DNA of 64,000 bases from contig NZ_CVSZ01000035.1 of assembly GCF_001180325.1 (NCBI RefSeq), forward strand, positions 1 through 64,000, in the 5' to 3' direction. Position 1 is the first letter of the stretch; every line of letters starts with the position of its first letter. The notes beneath the pieces were generated by a model. The model was given only the letters and a program-made list of their open reading frames with translations, had not been told where the DNA came from and ran no database searches. This document shows positions 47,690 to 56,400 of the stretch, in pieces. The position numbers and the translations under genes are program-made. This stretch comes from Prochlorococcus marinus. GTDB taxonomy: Bacteria; Cyanobacteriota; Cyanobacteriia; PCC-6307; Cyanobiaceae.

Positions 47690-48074
47690 AATTTTATATT
47701 TAAAATTTATACATTTTAGAAAAAGATCCAAAAGATTATGAGTGTTTATACTTAGGGAAGAAGAATAAATTAACTTTCAGTAATATGTGTTTATTACTTA
47801 ATTTAAAAATCTAGTAGGAAATTCCCATTCCCCTTCTTAAAGACGAATACTCACCTTTGGTATGAATGTGATTATTCTGTGATTACGGATAAGATCACAG
47901 AAATTTAACCTTATTCTTTCAAGGGTTTTTATTTGAAATCTAAAACTGTGATTATTATTTGCCTAACTGCGATTATGGTGTGATTATTTTCTAAAAATTC
48001 ACCTAAGTGATAGCAATTGATTACAGCATGGTGTATATACTATTTGCCCTAGGTGGAAATTAATAGCGAATATA
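47690..48074. other. Intergenic region between the YadA-like gene and the parA-linked ORF
   Basis: 385 bp without a gene. It holds five TGTGATTA-type repeats (47867-47988), an inverted repeat CTGTGAT/ATCACAG (47877-47900), a TGATTACAGC near 48018 and the right copy of the argJ repeat at its end (from 48056). The upstream half (47740-47860) is AT-rich and should contain the promoter of the leftward surface gene. Confidence 0.65.
47867..47988 (+). repeat. Array of TGTGATTA repeats with 11-bp phasing
   Basis: 10-bp repeats TGTGATTATT or close variants start at 47867, 47878, 47947, 47968 and 47979. The pairs 47867/47878 and 47968/47979 are exactly 11 bp apart, and 47947 to 47968 is 21 bp. CTGTGAT (47877-47883) and ATCACAG (47894-47900) are inverted around a 10-base centre. 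This resembles iterons or recombinase arm sites. Confidence 0.78.
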
Positions 48075-48081
48075 CTACTTA
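48056..48081 (+). repeat. Direct repeat, right copy
   Basis: Second copy of the argJ 3'-end repeat, 24 of 26 identical, 1,790 bp from the left copy. The bases following it (TTTTAGTAAATC) belong to the end of the leftward ORF at 48075, whose stop lies inside the repeat. Confidence 0.85.
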
Positions 48082-48317
48082 AGTTTTAGTAAATCTAATG
48101 GTAGATATTCATTCATATAAAGAAACAGTATTGTTAAAGTTCCAAATATAGAGCCTATAAAACCGCCAAAAAAATTAACCAATAATCCAGATTGTCTAAT
48201 TATTGTTTCTTCGTTTTTTTCTTCTTCAAAATTAGAAGAATCAACTACTTTTAAGCGCTGATTAGTTGTTGGTTGTTTAAGTTGTTGGTGTCGGATGAGG
48301 GCTTCGAAATCAGGCAT
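48075..48317 (-). CDS. Small membrane protein overlapping parA
   Basis: I use ATG 48317 (MPDFEALIRHQQLKQPT); the frame is open further up to an ATG at 48341. 80 aa: a polar N-terminus, then one hydrophobic segment (LLVNFFGGFIGSIFGTLTILFLYM) near residues 45-70. It overlaps the parA 3' end by 67 bp in another frame. No family recognised. The stop lies within the right direct repeat. Confidence 0.55.
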   Translation of the reverse strand: MPDFEALIRHQQLKQPTTNQRLKVVDSSNFEEEKNEETIIRQSGLLVNFFGGFIGSIFGTLTILFLYMNEYLPLDLLKLK

Positions 48318-48922
48318 GGAATTTGTGAGGCAATTGAACAATAAGCAGACCAGCCCGTCATTCGACGAGGATCTGATCTACCTAAATCGTCTACAGCTTC
48401 AAATACAGCATTGCCCGAAGCTTCTGCTTTATCAAATGCTGAAAGTAAGGGTATAAATGTATCAAAAACATATAAACCAAAATTTTCTAGAGCTGCTTTG
48501 GCTTGTTGCGCTGCTTTTTGCTGTCTAAAATCAACTTTTACTATTACTACAGCATGGTTAACTTTTAAGTTGCTTAATAAATTAGCTAGTTCAACAGTTA
48601 ATTCTACTGATCTTGCTTTTGCAGTTGTAGGTAAGATAACTAAATCTGAACCATACGCTAAGTGTTTAAGTTCTTCTTGATCACTGCTAGCCTGGCCATC
48701 AGTTATTACAATTTCTGATGATCTCGATGCTTTAGCAGCTGAACTGACAGGGAAAACTGGAAATGGAAGATTGCCTCTTGATGCGTATGCTAAAGCAGAT
48801 CTATTCTTGTCGGCATCGACTATGCAAACTTTTTTACCTTCAGAATGCCAAACACTAGCAAGGTGAATACTTGTACAGGTCTTGGCCACTCCCCCTTTTT
48901 GTCCGCAAACGGTAATGAACAA
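48251..48922 (-). CDS. parA: ParA-family partitioning ATPase
   Basis: Deviant Walker A motif KGGVAKTCTS with QKGGVAKT near residue 8, followed by DADKNRSALAYA and IVITDGQASS. 223 aa. No ParB gene is adjacent, so it is probably an orphan ParA of the MinD/ParA type; such orphans position cellular cargo such as carboxysomes in other cyanobacteria, but no cargo is identified here. The C-terminus is overlapped by the small ORF at 48075. Confidence 0.84.
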   Translation of the reverse strand: MFITVCGQKGGVAKTCTSIHLASVWHSEGKKVCIVDADKNRSALAYASRGNLPFPVFPVSSAAKASRSSEIVITDGQASSDQEELKHLAYGSDLVILPTTAKARSVELTVELANLLSNLKVNHAVVIVKVDFRQQKAAQQAKAALENFGLYVFDTFIPLLSAFDKAEASGNAVFEAVDDLGRSDPRRMTGWSAYCSIASQIPCLISKPSSDTNNLNNQQLISA

Positions 48923-49072
48923 TTTTTTATTTTTATTTCCCTTACTTTGGAGAATAATTTCTTAATGTCAAGAGAAATTGATTTTTAATGCTTTAAAACT
49001 TATTTTTTGAAATATTTTAAAGAAGTTAATATTTTTAGATAACCTTATAAAGTTCCTTATTTAAATTGGCTA

Positions 49073-50035
49073 GTGAAGAAAAGAATTGGATTAGGTACGT
49101 GGTCTTGGGGGAACAAGCTTTTCTGGAATTATCAATCTATAAATGATGATGATTTACGTGAGACATATAATGAAGTGTTACGGAGAGGTTTCGATCTAAT
49201 TGATACTGCAGATTCTTACGGTACTGGGAATCTTCAGGGTAGAAGCGAATTGTTAATAGGAAAATTTTTACTAAATACTCCTTCAGCAAAGAAAAAAAGA
49301 ATTCAAGTAGCAACCAAACTTGCACCTTATCCCTGGAGAATAGGTAACAGAGGTTTTAATAAACCTTTTTTGAAAAGTTTAGAAAGACTTAATAACAAAT
49401 TAGATATAGTGCAATTACATTGGTCAACTGCAAAATACAATCCTTGGCAGGAATTAGGGCTGTTGAATAATCTTTGCGATTTAAAAGATGAAGGCTTTGA
49501 TTTTCAAATAGGGTTATCAAATATAGGCCCTAAAAGATTGATGAAATTAATTAATTTCTTAGCAAAAAGAGATAAGACCCTAAAGAGTGTTCAAATACAG
49601 TTTTCTTTGCTTGCTCCCGATTTAGGAAAACAATATCAGGTAAAAAAAATTTGCGACGAAAATAATATTGATTTCTTTGCTTATAGTCCTTTGTCCTTTG
49701 GAATACTTTGTATTGATCCAGATAAAGAACAGAATAAAGAAAAAAGTTTTATTCGCAATGCATTATTTGAAAACTTTAAAAAACCAACATATGAATTGCG
49801 GAGGTGTTTAAAAAGAATTGCAAATCAAAGATCAGTTTCCCAAGCGCAAGTAGCAATTAATTGGTGTTGTTATCAAGGAGCTATTCCGCTCGTTGGAATG
49901 CGAAAAAAATCTCAAGTTATAGATGTATCGAATGTATTCAAGTGGAATTTAAATAAAAGTGAATTTAATGTACTTCAGGAATTGTCAAAAAAATGTTTAA
50001 AAAAAATGCCTAAAAATCCTTTTTCAAGCATTTAA
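49073..50035 (+). CDS. Aldo/keto reductase
   Basis: 320 aa from GTG 49073 (MKKRIGLGTWSWGNKLFW). TIM-barrel reductase: IDTADSYGTG carries the catalytic tyrosine, KLAPYPWRIG the lysine region, LDIVQLHW the histidine strand and YSPLSFG the C-terminal NADPH strand. Substrate unknown. Cyanobacterial members of this branch are conserved. It is divergent from parA, with 150 bp between. Confidence 0.86.
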   Translation: MKKRIGLGTWSWGNKLFWNYQSINDDDLRETYNEVLRRGFDLIDTADSYGTGNLQGRSELLIGKFLLNTPSAKKKRIQVATKLAPYPWRIGNRGFNKPFLKSLERLNNKLDIVQLHWSTAKYNPWQELGLLNNLCDLKDEGFDFQIGLSNIGPKRLMKLINFLAKRDKTLKSVQIQFSLLAPDLGKQYQVKKICDENNIDFFAYSPLSFGILCIDPDKEQNKEKSFIRNALFENFKKPTYELRRCLKRIANQRSVSQAQVAINWCCYQGAIPLVGMRKKSQVIDVSNVFKWNLNKSEFNVLQELSKKCLKKMPKNPFSSI

Positions 50036-50043
50036 TTAAATTT

Positions 50044-50181
50044 TTAGCTGGATACTTTCTTATTTTTTTTTATTTGAAAACCACTATTCCATAGTTCATT
50101 GGGAAATTTTTCGCCAGTGAATCTAATAACTTTTGGTTTAAGATTTATTATCAAGTCATCTAGTTTTTTATTAGATTCCAT
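50044..50181 (-). CDS. 45-aa small protein
   Basis: ATG at 50181, stop TAA ending at 50044. Product MESNKKLDDLIINLKPK, then VIRFTGEKFPNELWNSGF and a basic tail. It is convergent with the aldo/keto reductase gene (8 bp apart) and lies beyond the ssrA terminator, transcribed leftward. Support: an ATG, an even codon pattern and a protein with an aromatic-rich core. Function unknown. Confidence 0.55.
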   Translation of the reverse strand: MESNKKLDDLIINLKPKVIRFTGEKFPNELWNSGFQIKKNKKVSS

Positions 50182-50334
50182 TTTGCAAGATTCAATTTTT
50201 AATAAGATAAATTAATTTAAAACTTATCTTCTCAGTATTTATACTTATAAAATTAAAAAAATTCCTTTTAATACAAGCATTTGCAGCAATATTTACACAC
50301 TAATAAATTATCTATTACAACTTCTTAGTTATTT

Positions 50335-50361
50335 AAAAAAAGTGGAGTCCTTCCAGACTCC
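50335..50361 (-). terminator. Rho-independent terminator of ssrA
   Basis: On the minus strand GGAGTC, a six-base loop and GACTCC (50344-50361 in window coordinates) are followed by a run of T (A-run at 50335-50341). It lies at the 3' end of the tmRNA coding piece. Confidence 0.75.
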
Positions 50362-50598
50362 TCGTATCATTTGGTTGATAAGGCTGATATAACCCCATCT
50401 CCTTTAGGATCAAGCAGCAACTGGTGCTGTTTGACGGGAGAAACTAACGATTTTGTTAGCATTTGTGTTTTTGCTCTAACCGAGCCGGCTTCAGTCACCT
50501 TCCTTATGCCCCGTCGAAACCATTACAACCCCAAATAGTGGAGTTGAGCGGAATCGAACCGCTGTCCGAAACATCGGTTGAGATCACCTAGTCCAATT
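50342..50598 (-). ncRNA. ssrA: Two-piece (circularly permuted) transfer-messenger RNA
   Basis: Rescues stalled ribosomes. Read on the minus strand, the tRNA-like 3' piece (T-arm GGTTCGATTCC, then CAACTCC at 50540-50546) comes first. The coding piece beginning GGGGTTGTAATGGTTTCGAC (from 50532) follows after only 7 intervening bases (50533-50539). The two acceptor strands pair over 7 bp. This is the permuted arrangement known in picocyanobacteria. The 5' end near 50598 is set by a TATAAA box (50604-50609) and is approximate. Confidence 0.9.
50410..50460 (-). other. tmRNA proteolysis tag reading frame
   Basis: 16 codons plus a TGA inside the coding piece read ANKIVSFSRQTAPVAA. The AA-terminated tag is the type recognised by ClpXP-like proteases. 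I recognise it as the Prochlorococcus-type tag. Confidence 0.9.
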
Positions 50599-50603
50599 GG
50601 ACA

Positions 50604-50609
50604 TTTATA
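50604..50609 (-). promoter_or_regulatory. Possible -10 element of ssrA
   Basis: On the minus strand TATAAA lies 6-8 bases before the proposed start of the tmRNA precursor. No clear -35 at the standard spacing is visible. Confidence 0.4.
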
Positions 50610-50661
50610 TTCTGACAGGCAAAATGGTTATTGAATAGTTTTTTACTAAGTTTTATCGTAT

Positions 50662-51786
50662 ATGAATGTAGTGGCATCATCTCCGGAGGGACTAGAGAAA
50701 TCTTTAGCGGAAGAAATTGCAAATTTAGGCGGCTTTAATATTAATACTTATAAAAGATTTATTAATTTTGAATGTGATTTTGAAACTTTTTATAGAGTTC
50801 ATTTCTATTCCAGATTAGCTTTTCGTTTTTATAGAGAAATTGCAAGTTTTTACTGCTATGACAAGCAATCTTTATATGCGGGGGTTAGAGATTCATTTGA
50901 TTGGTTAAATTGGTTGCACTTTGATAAAACGTTTAATGTACAAGTAACTGGGAGAACATCTTCTTTATGTCATACTCATTTCACAGCTCTTGAAGTAAAA
51001 AATTCTATAACTGATTTGCAGCAGGCAGTCTGGAATAAAAGATCAAATATTTCTCTAGATAATCCTGATTTTATAATTCATCTGCATTTAAATAATAATA
51101 AAGCAATTCTCAGTCTTCAAAGCAGCGTAGAAAGCTTACATAAAAGAGGCTATAGACCTGCAATTGGAAATGCTCCAGTAAAGGAAAATTTAGCTTCTGG
51201 ATTAATAAAGATGACTCAATGGAATGGCAAAGTTCCATTAATAGATTTTATGTGTGGCTCGGGTACTTTTTTAATTGAGGCAGTCAACCAATTCCTTGGA
51301 GTTCCCATAAATATTGATCAAGTATATCTTTTTGAGAATTGGTTGGACTTTAGGAAAGATATTTATCTAAATGAAAAAAATAAGGTAAAAAATAAAATTA
51401 TAAATTATGAAAAATTACCAACAATAATAGGGTGTGAAATTAATAAAAAGGTTTTTGAGCAGGCGAATGTAAACATATCATTAGCTGGACTCGAAAATTA
51501 TATTGAGCTTATAAATAATGATTTTTTAGAACTCCAATTAAGTTGCACCCCTGGGGTAATCATATGTAATCCTCCATACGGCAAAAAATTAGGGGATGAA
51601 AATGAATTGATTTGTTTATATGAACAAATGGGAATCTTCCTAAAGAACAATTTTTCAGGTTGGGAATTTTGGCTGCTAAGTGGAAATCCAAAACTAACAA
51701 AATATTTGAAAATGAAATCTTCATTGAAAATTCCCGTTAGCAATGGGGGAATAGATTGTAGATGGATACAGTACTTAATAAGGTAA
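50662..51786 (+). CDS. THUMP-domain rRNA/DNA methyltransferase (RlmL N-terminal/YpsC-like)
   Basis: 374 aa. The N-terminal THUMP-like RNA-binding region (VVASSPEGLEKSLAEEIANLGG ... VQVTGRTSSLCHTHFTALEVKNSI) is followed by a SAM-binding domain with LIDFMCGSGTFLIEAVNQFLG and the catalytic motif IICNPPYGKKLGDE. In E. coli terms this is the 23S rRNA guanine-N2 methyltransferase family. A basic tail ends the protein. The specific base target is not readable. Convergent with the next gene (2 bp apart). Confidence 0.87.
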   Translation: MNVVASSPEGLEKSLAEEIANLGGFNINTYKRFINFECDFETFYRVHFYSRLAFRFYREIASFYCYDKQSLYAGVRDSFDWLNWLHFDKTFNVQVTGRTSSLCHTHFTALEVKNSITDLQQAVWNKRSNISLDNPDFIIHLHLNNNKAILSLQSSVESLHKRGYRPAIGNAPVKENLASGLIKMTQWNGKVPLIDFMCGSGTFLIEAVNQFLGVPINIDQVYLFENWLDFRKDIYLNEKNKVKNKIINYEKLPTIIGCEINKKVFEQANVNISLAGLENYIELINNDFLELQLSCTPGVIICNPPYGKKLGDENELICLYEQMGIFLKNNFSGWEFWLLSGNPKLTKYLKMKSSLKIPVSNGGIDCRWIQYLIR

Positions 51787-51787
51787 T

Positions 51788-52189
51788 TTATTTTTTGCCT
51801 AAAACTGCCTTTGTTGTCTTGCCTAAACCCTCTAATGTTTGAGGAAGATAAGGTCCTTTAGCTAATTTTCCTCCAAGCTTCAAACTTAAGCCTGCAAGAA
51901 ATAAATCGATAAATATTATGAGTAATAAATTATATTCAATATTCCAGTTATTATATTTCGTTAGAAAAAGGTAAAAAATAATATGGATGCAAATTAGTAC
52001 TAATAATAATAATGTACTTCCTATTGCCAAAAATATTCCCCCACTAATTAATCTTCTTTTTTCTCTATCTACTTCTTGAAGAGCTATTCTTACATGCAAA
52101 TCCATCACTGAACTTGCGATCGCTGAAATTCTCGAGGCGGTACTTGCAAAGTTTTTATTTTTTGGTTTTTCCATATTATTTTCTGCCAC
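51788..52189 (-). CDS. Phage-holin-superfamily membrane protein
   Basis: 133 aa with two transmembrane helices (SGGIFLAIGSTLLLLVLICIHII and YNLLLIIFIDLFLAGLSLKLG) and an N-terminal amphipathic/charged part. This matches the phage_holin_3_6 (DUF1469) family, which is chromosomal in cyanobacteria and need not be phage-derived. Its start overlaps the next ORF upstream (52176) by 14 bp, suggesting a pair that works together. Confidence 0.75.
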   Translation of the reverse strand: MAENNMEKPKNKNFASTASRISAIASSVMDLHVRIALQEVDREKRRLISGGIFLAIGSTLLLLVLICIHIIFYLFLTKYNNWNIEYNLLLIIFIDLFLAGLSLKLGGKLAKGPYLPQTLEGLGKTTKAVLGKK

Positions 52190-52637
52190 TGTTAAGGAGA
52201 GTTCCTATTAATAAACCAATACCAGCCGCAATAGCAATGGATAATAGTGGTTTTTTTCTTATTGGATTTTCTATTTTTGGTCTAAGTGTATTGTTAAGTT
52301 CTTCTAATAATTCTTCTAATTGACTTTCGATAGGTTCAATTTTTTCTGATATTTCCCAATTATTTTCTCTTATTGAATCAATGATTTCAAATAGTTGGCT
52401 TTTTATTCCAATTACTGAGGTTCCACTATGGCTAGCTATTACTTCAACTAAATCATCAATACTCCCTTTTGTGGCTTCAAGGGTTTGTTGTGCAATGTTA
52501 GGCCATTTTTCTTTTATTAAAGGTATTAAACTGTCAATTTTTTCAAGCAACCATTTTTCCGAAATAACTTCTTTTTCAGGAAGATCAGAGTTATTTTCTT
52601 TTTCTTCTACTTCTTTGGGAGGATGGTAGGTCTCCAT
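52176..52637 (-). CDS. DUF883 (ElaB/YqjD-like) ribosome/membrane-associated protein
   Basis: 153 aa. A charged helical region with LLEKIDSLIPLIKEKW ... SQLEELLEELNNTLRP (about 25-120) precedes a C-terminal membrane anchor PLLSIAIAAGIGLLIGTLLNSGRK. This glycine-rich single-helix end is typical of DUF883. E. coli relatives bind ribosomes at the inner membrane in stationary phase. It pairs with the holin-like gene. Confidence 0.78.
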   Translation of the reverse strand: METYHPPKEVEEKENNSDLPEKEVISEKWLLEKIDSLIPLIKEKWPNIAQQTLEATKGSIDDLVEVIASHSGTSVIGIKSQLFEIIDSIRENNWEISEKIEPIESQLEELLEELNNTLRPKIENPIRKKPLLSIAIAAGIGLLIGTLLNSGRK

Positions 52638-52807
52638 TATTTAAAATTATTTATTTTAAGATTAGACCCTATTTTCTTAATTTGGAACCCTTATCTAAAG
52701 AATTGTTCGATTAATATGCAATAAAAACATATAAAAGTTTATTTACATTTTATTTATCTGCTCAGTTCTGCTAGAAGGTTTTGTTAAGCTATTACTGAAT
52801 TTATCAA

Positions 52808-52963
52808 ATGAGTTTAAATTTCATCATGGATATTACCTTTGCATCCTTAATTTTTGCATCTCGCACAATCCCTACAGATTTTGGATTAATAGCTGCAGCT
52901 ATAGCTGGAGCTGGAAGTTTGCTATTTATTGCTTTAAGATTTGTACCTGATGCAGGTAATTAA
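52808..52963 (+). CDS. 51-aa single-helix membrane peptide
   Basis: ATG 52808 to TAA 52963; a second in-frame ATG lies at 52826 (45 aa). The peptide has one helix rich in Ala/Gly/Leu (GLIAAAIAGAGSLLFIALRF) and the C-terminus VPDAGN. Size and composition are like small thylakoid subunits, but it matches none of the photosystem or cytochrome subunits I know. Upstream is a 170-bp AT-rich gap. Confidence 0.6.
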   Translation: MSLNFIMDITFASLIFASRTIPTDFGLIAAAIAGAGSLLFIALRFVPDAGN

Positions 52964-53046
52964 ATAGCAGTAACCATCTTTAATAAAATATATCTTTATC
53001 TCAACTTTGTTTTGAAAATAGATTCGGTTTATTTGTTAATTAGATA

Positions 53047-53409
53047 ATGAATAAATGGGTTTTGCTTGAACATAAAGTTTATTCTGCTAATTCGTTCGAT
53101 ATTCATTATGATTTTCTTGTTGAAAATGGCATAGATTGTTTAACTTGGAAATTTTTAAAACTACCTTTATTAAATCAAGCTTCTATAGAAATTATTAAGC
53201 AGCCAAATCATAGACTAGTATGGTTATCTAGGATAGAACATGAACTTTCTGATAATAGAGGGTTTGTAAAAAGAATTGATCATGGAATATTTAAAAGTGT
53301 TTCTGATAAATTGGACTATGAACATTATAGATTCATTTTGGATGGTGAACTTCTTTATGGCTTATTTGAAATTTCGGGTAATTTTTGCAGATTGAGCAAA
53401 AGTTATTAA
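53047..53409 (+). CDS. LigD 3'-phosphoesterase-like small protein
   Basis: 120 aa. The N-terminal half keeps the phosphoesterase signature HYDFLVENGIDCLTWKF (compare HYDFRLE and the W of LigD's PE domain). RLVWLSRIEHELSDNRG, with a histidine, resembles the second motif. The metal-binding residues (H, D, H) may be present, but the domain is short. A stand-alone PE-like protein, nuclease or phosphatase role unproven. It lies 76 bp before smc. Confidence 0.6.
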   Translation: MNKWVLLEHKVYSANSFDIHYDFLVENGIDCLTWKFLKLPLLNQASIEIIKQPNHRLVWLSRIEHELSDNRGFVKRIDHGIFKSVSDKLDYEHYRFILDGELLYGLFEISGNFCRLSKSY

Positions 53410-53485
53410 AACTCATTTATAAATAAACGTAATATTCCTATTGAGAATTTTTGCAAATTAGTTATTCTTATTTAGCTATTGAGAC

Positions 53486-56400
53486 TTGAGATTGGTACAT
53501 ATCAATCAGGTCGAGTTTGAAAATTTTAAATCTTTTGGGGGAAATGTAAAAATACCTCTTGAAGAAGGTTTTACGGTGGTTACGGGTCCTAACGGTTCTG
53601 GGAAAAGTAATATTTTAGATGGAATTTTATTTTGTTTAGGTCTAGCTAATAGTAGAGGTATGAGGGCTGAAAGATTACCAGATCTAATAAATAACTCCAA
53701 AGTTAAAGAGGGTAAGTCATCAGAAACATCTGTATCAGTAAAATTTAATATTCAAGATTGGTCTCCCAGAGAGGACCTTCCGCCTTTGGAACTAGAAGAA
53801 GAAGAAATTGCCCTTAATAAAGGTCAAAAAGAATGGTTAGTTTCTAGAAAATTAAGGCTTATGCCAGGTGGTTCTTATGCTTCTACTTATACTTCTGATG
53901 GAAAACAATGTACTTTGCAACAAATACAGAGAATATTAAGAGATATCAGTGTTGATCCTGAGGGCAGCAATGTTGTTATGCAGGGTGATGTAACAAGAAT
54001 AGTATCTATGAATAATAAGGAGAGGAGAAATCTTATTGATGAATTAGCAGGAGTCGCACTTTTTGATACAAGAATAGAACAAACTAATGCAAAATTAAAT
54101 GACGTTTTCGAAAGACAAGAAAGATGTGAAATTTTAGAAAATGAATTGCAATCTAGTAAAAATAAGCTTGAAAAAGAATGTGAAAAAGCAAAGCGATATA
54201 AAGAGTTGAAGGCAAAACTATTACAAATAATAGAATTAGAGAAAGTTCTTATTTTTGAAAAACAAGTCAAGCATGTTGAATCTATAGAAAAAAAAGAAAG
54301 TGAAATCGAAAAAAATAAAATCTTATTTATTAAACAAAAAGAATCTATTAGTAAAGAAATATCAGTTTTAGAAGATGCTTTGAAAATACTTGTTGATGAG
54401 CTTAAGGAGAAAGGAGAGGATACTTTGATAAAAGTTAATTCTGATATTGGAAGTATTAACTCTAGCTTGAGAGAACTTGATAGGATATCAATTCTGAATA
54501 AAGAAGAAGGTATTAAATTACAAAGACAGAGAGATGAAATTGCAATTTCTAAGAGGAATATCGAGTCAGAAAAGATTAGACAAGAAAATTTCGATGATAA
54601 TTTTTTAAATAAATTGAACTTGCAAATTGACGATCTCACTTCAAAACACAAACTATCCAGAAAAAAACTTTCTGATGCGGCTGGAGAATCTGGGGAATTC
54701 TCAAAACAAAGTATCAAATTAAATGCTGAGCTTGAAAGTATAAAAAATCAAATTAATCCTTTAGAGATAAAAAAAAGGAAAATTGAAGAAGAAACTATTC
54801 AAAATAATATTCAAAAAGATGAGATATTGGCACAGATCAAATCCTTAGACTTAGAAAAGCAGAAACTCTTTCAGGGAAATCAAAGAAAAAAAGAGACATC
54901 CGATATAAAGAATAAAAACTTGGCAAGTAATAGTGCAGAAATTAATTCTTTAAAAAATGAAATCGATTTATTAATTAAAACTAAATCAAGGCTAAATAAC
55001 GAGCAATTAAGACTTGAAAAGGATTTATCTAGATTCGAAAGTAGGAAGGAAGCTTTAAACGAATCTAGAGGTTCATATGCTCTTAGAATTCTCTTAGAGG
55101 CAGGGTTAGAGGGCATACATGGTTATGTAGCTCAACTTGGAGAGGTCAGTGAGAAAAATAGATATGCATTAGAAATTGCTGCTGGAAATAGGTTAGGACA
55201 AATTGTTGTTGATAATGATCATATTGCTGCAAAAGCAATTGAAATTCTTAAAAAGAAGAAAGCGGGAAGATTAACTTTTTTACCTTTAAATAGAATTAAA
55301 AGTCAAAAAAAGAATTATGCAATTTCAAGATTTGAAAATAACAGGGAGAATGGATTTATTGATAAAGCTATAAATCTAATTACTTTTGATGAAGTTTATT
55401 CAGATGTTTTTCGATATGTTTTTGGAGATACTATGGTTTTTTCAGACTTATCCTCAGCTAGGTTATCTACACAAAAAAATAGGTTGGTTACCTTAAGTGG
55501 TGAATTATTAGAAGCAAGTGGTGCTATTACAGGAGGAAGTAAGTTAAATAAAGATTTGGCTTATAGGTTTGGAATTAATAATGATATTGATGATTCAAGT
55601 CCTATAAAAGAAAGATTAATAGTTATCGAAGAAGCTTTAAAAGAGTCAAATAATGATTTGATACTAAAAAATAATAGACTTAGTATATTAAATTCTAACC
55701 GCAGTCAAATAATTGAAGATTGTGCCTCATTTAATAAAGAAATTGAAGTAAATCAAGATTCTCTTAATGCTGTCTCGCAAAGAATTGAGGATTGTAAATC
55801 GAGATTAAATAAACTTGATACTGCCAATAATTTATTAGTTAAAGAGTTAGGTCATTTAAAAAATCAATTGAAGCCTTATCACGATAAGTTTGATCAACTA
55901 CAAACCATTCAAAAGGCAAATTATGAAAAAAATCAAAAATCATCATTAATAGCTTTTAATGACGATTTTAATAATCTTGATAAAAAACTTGAATTAGTTA
56001 TTAAAGAGAGAAATACATTACTAGATAAAAAGAATCAATTTGCTTTAAATAAAGAGCGTATCAATAATTCATTAAAAATTACTTTACTACAAGAAAAAAA
56101 CTTGCAGGAATCTATTCAACAACTTGCAATTGCTCATAGTGAATGGATAGAAAAAAGAGATCAATTTAAAAAAGAGCTTTCAGATCTCGATAATCAAAAA
56201 AATTCTCTAGAGAAGAATTTAGGTTTATTGAGAAGGAAAAGAGATGAATTAAACTCTTCAATTTCAAATAAAAGGCAAGAATATAATAACTATCTGTTAA
56301 AGCTTGAATATCTTGAAAGGGATATGCATTCCCTTAAAGAAGAGATGAGGAGTGAGAAAATAAAATTAGAAAATTATAAAAAAGATCTACCTAATCCTCT

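Noticed and set aside
53887-54717. 276-codon minus-strand frame inside smc
   Set aside because: Serine/leucine-rich antisense of a coiled-coil gene, with no domain; shadow of smc.
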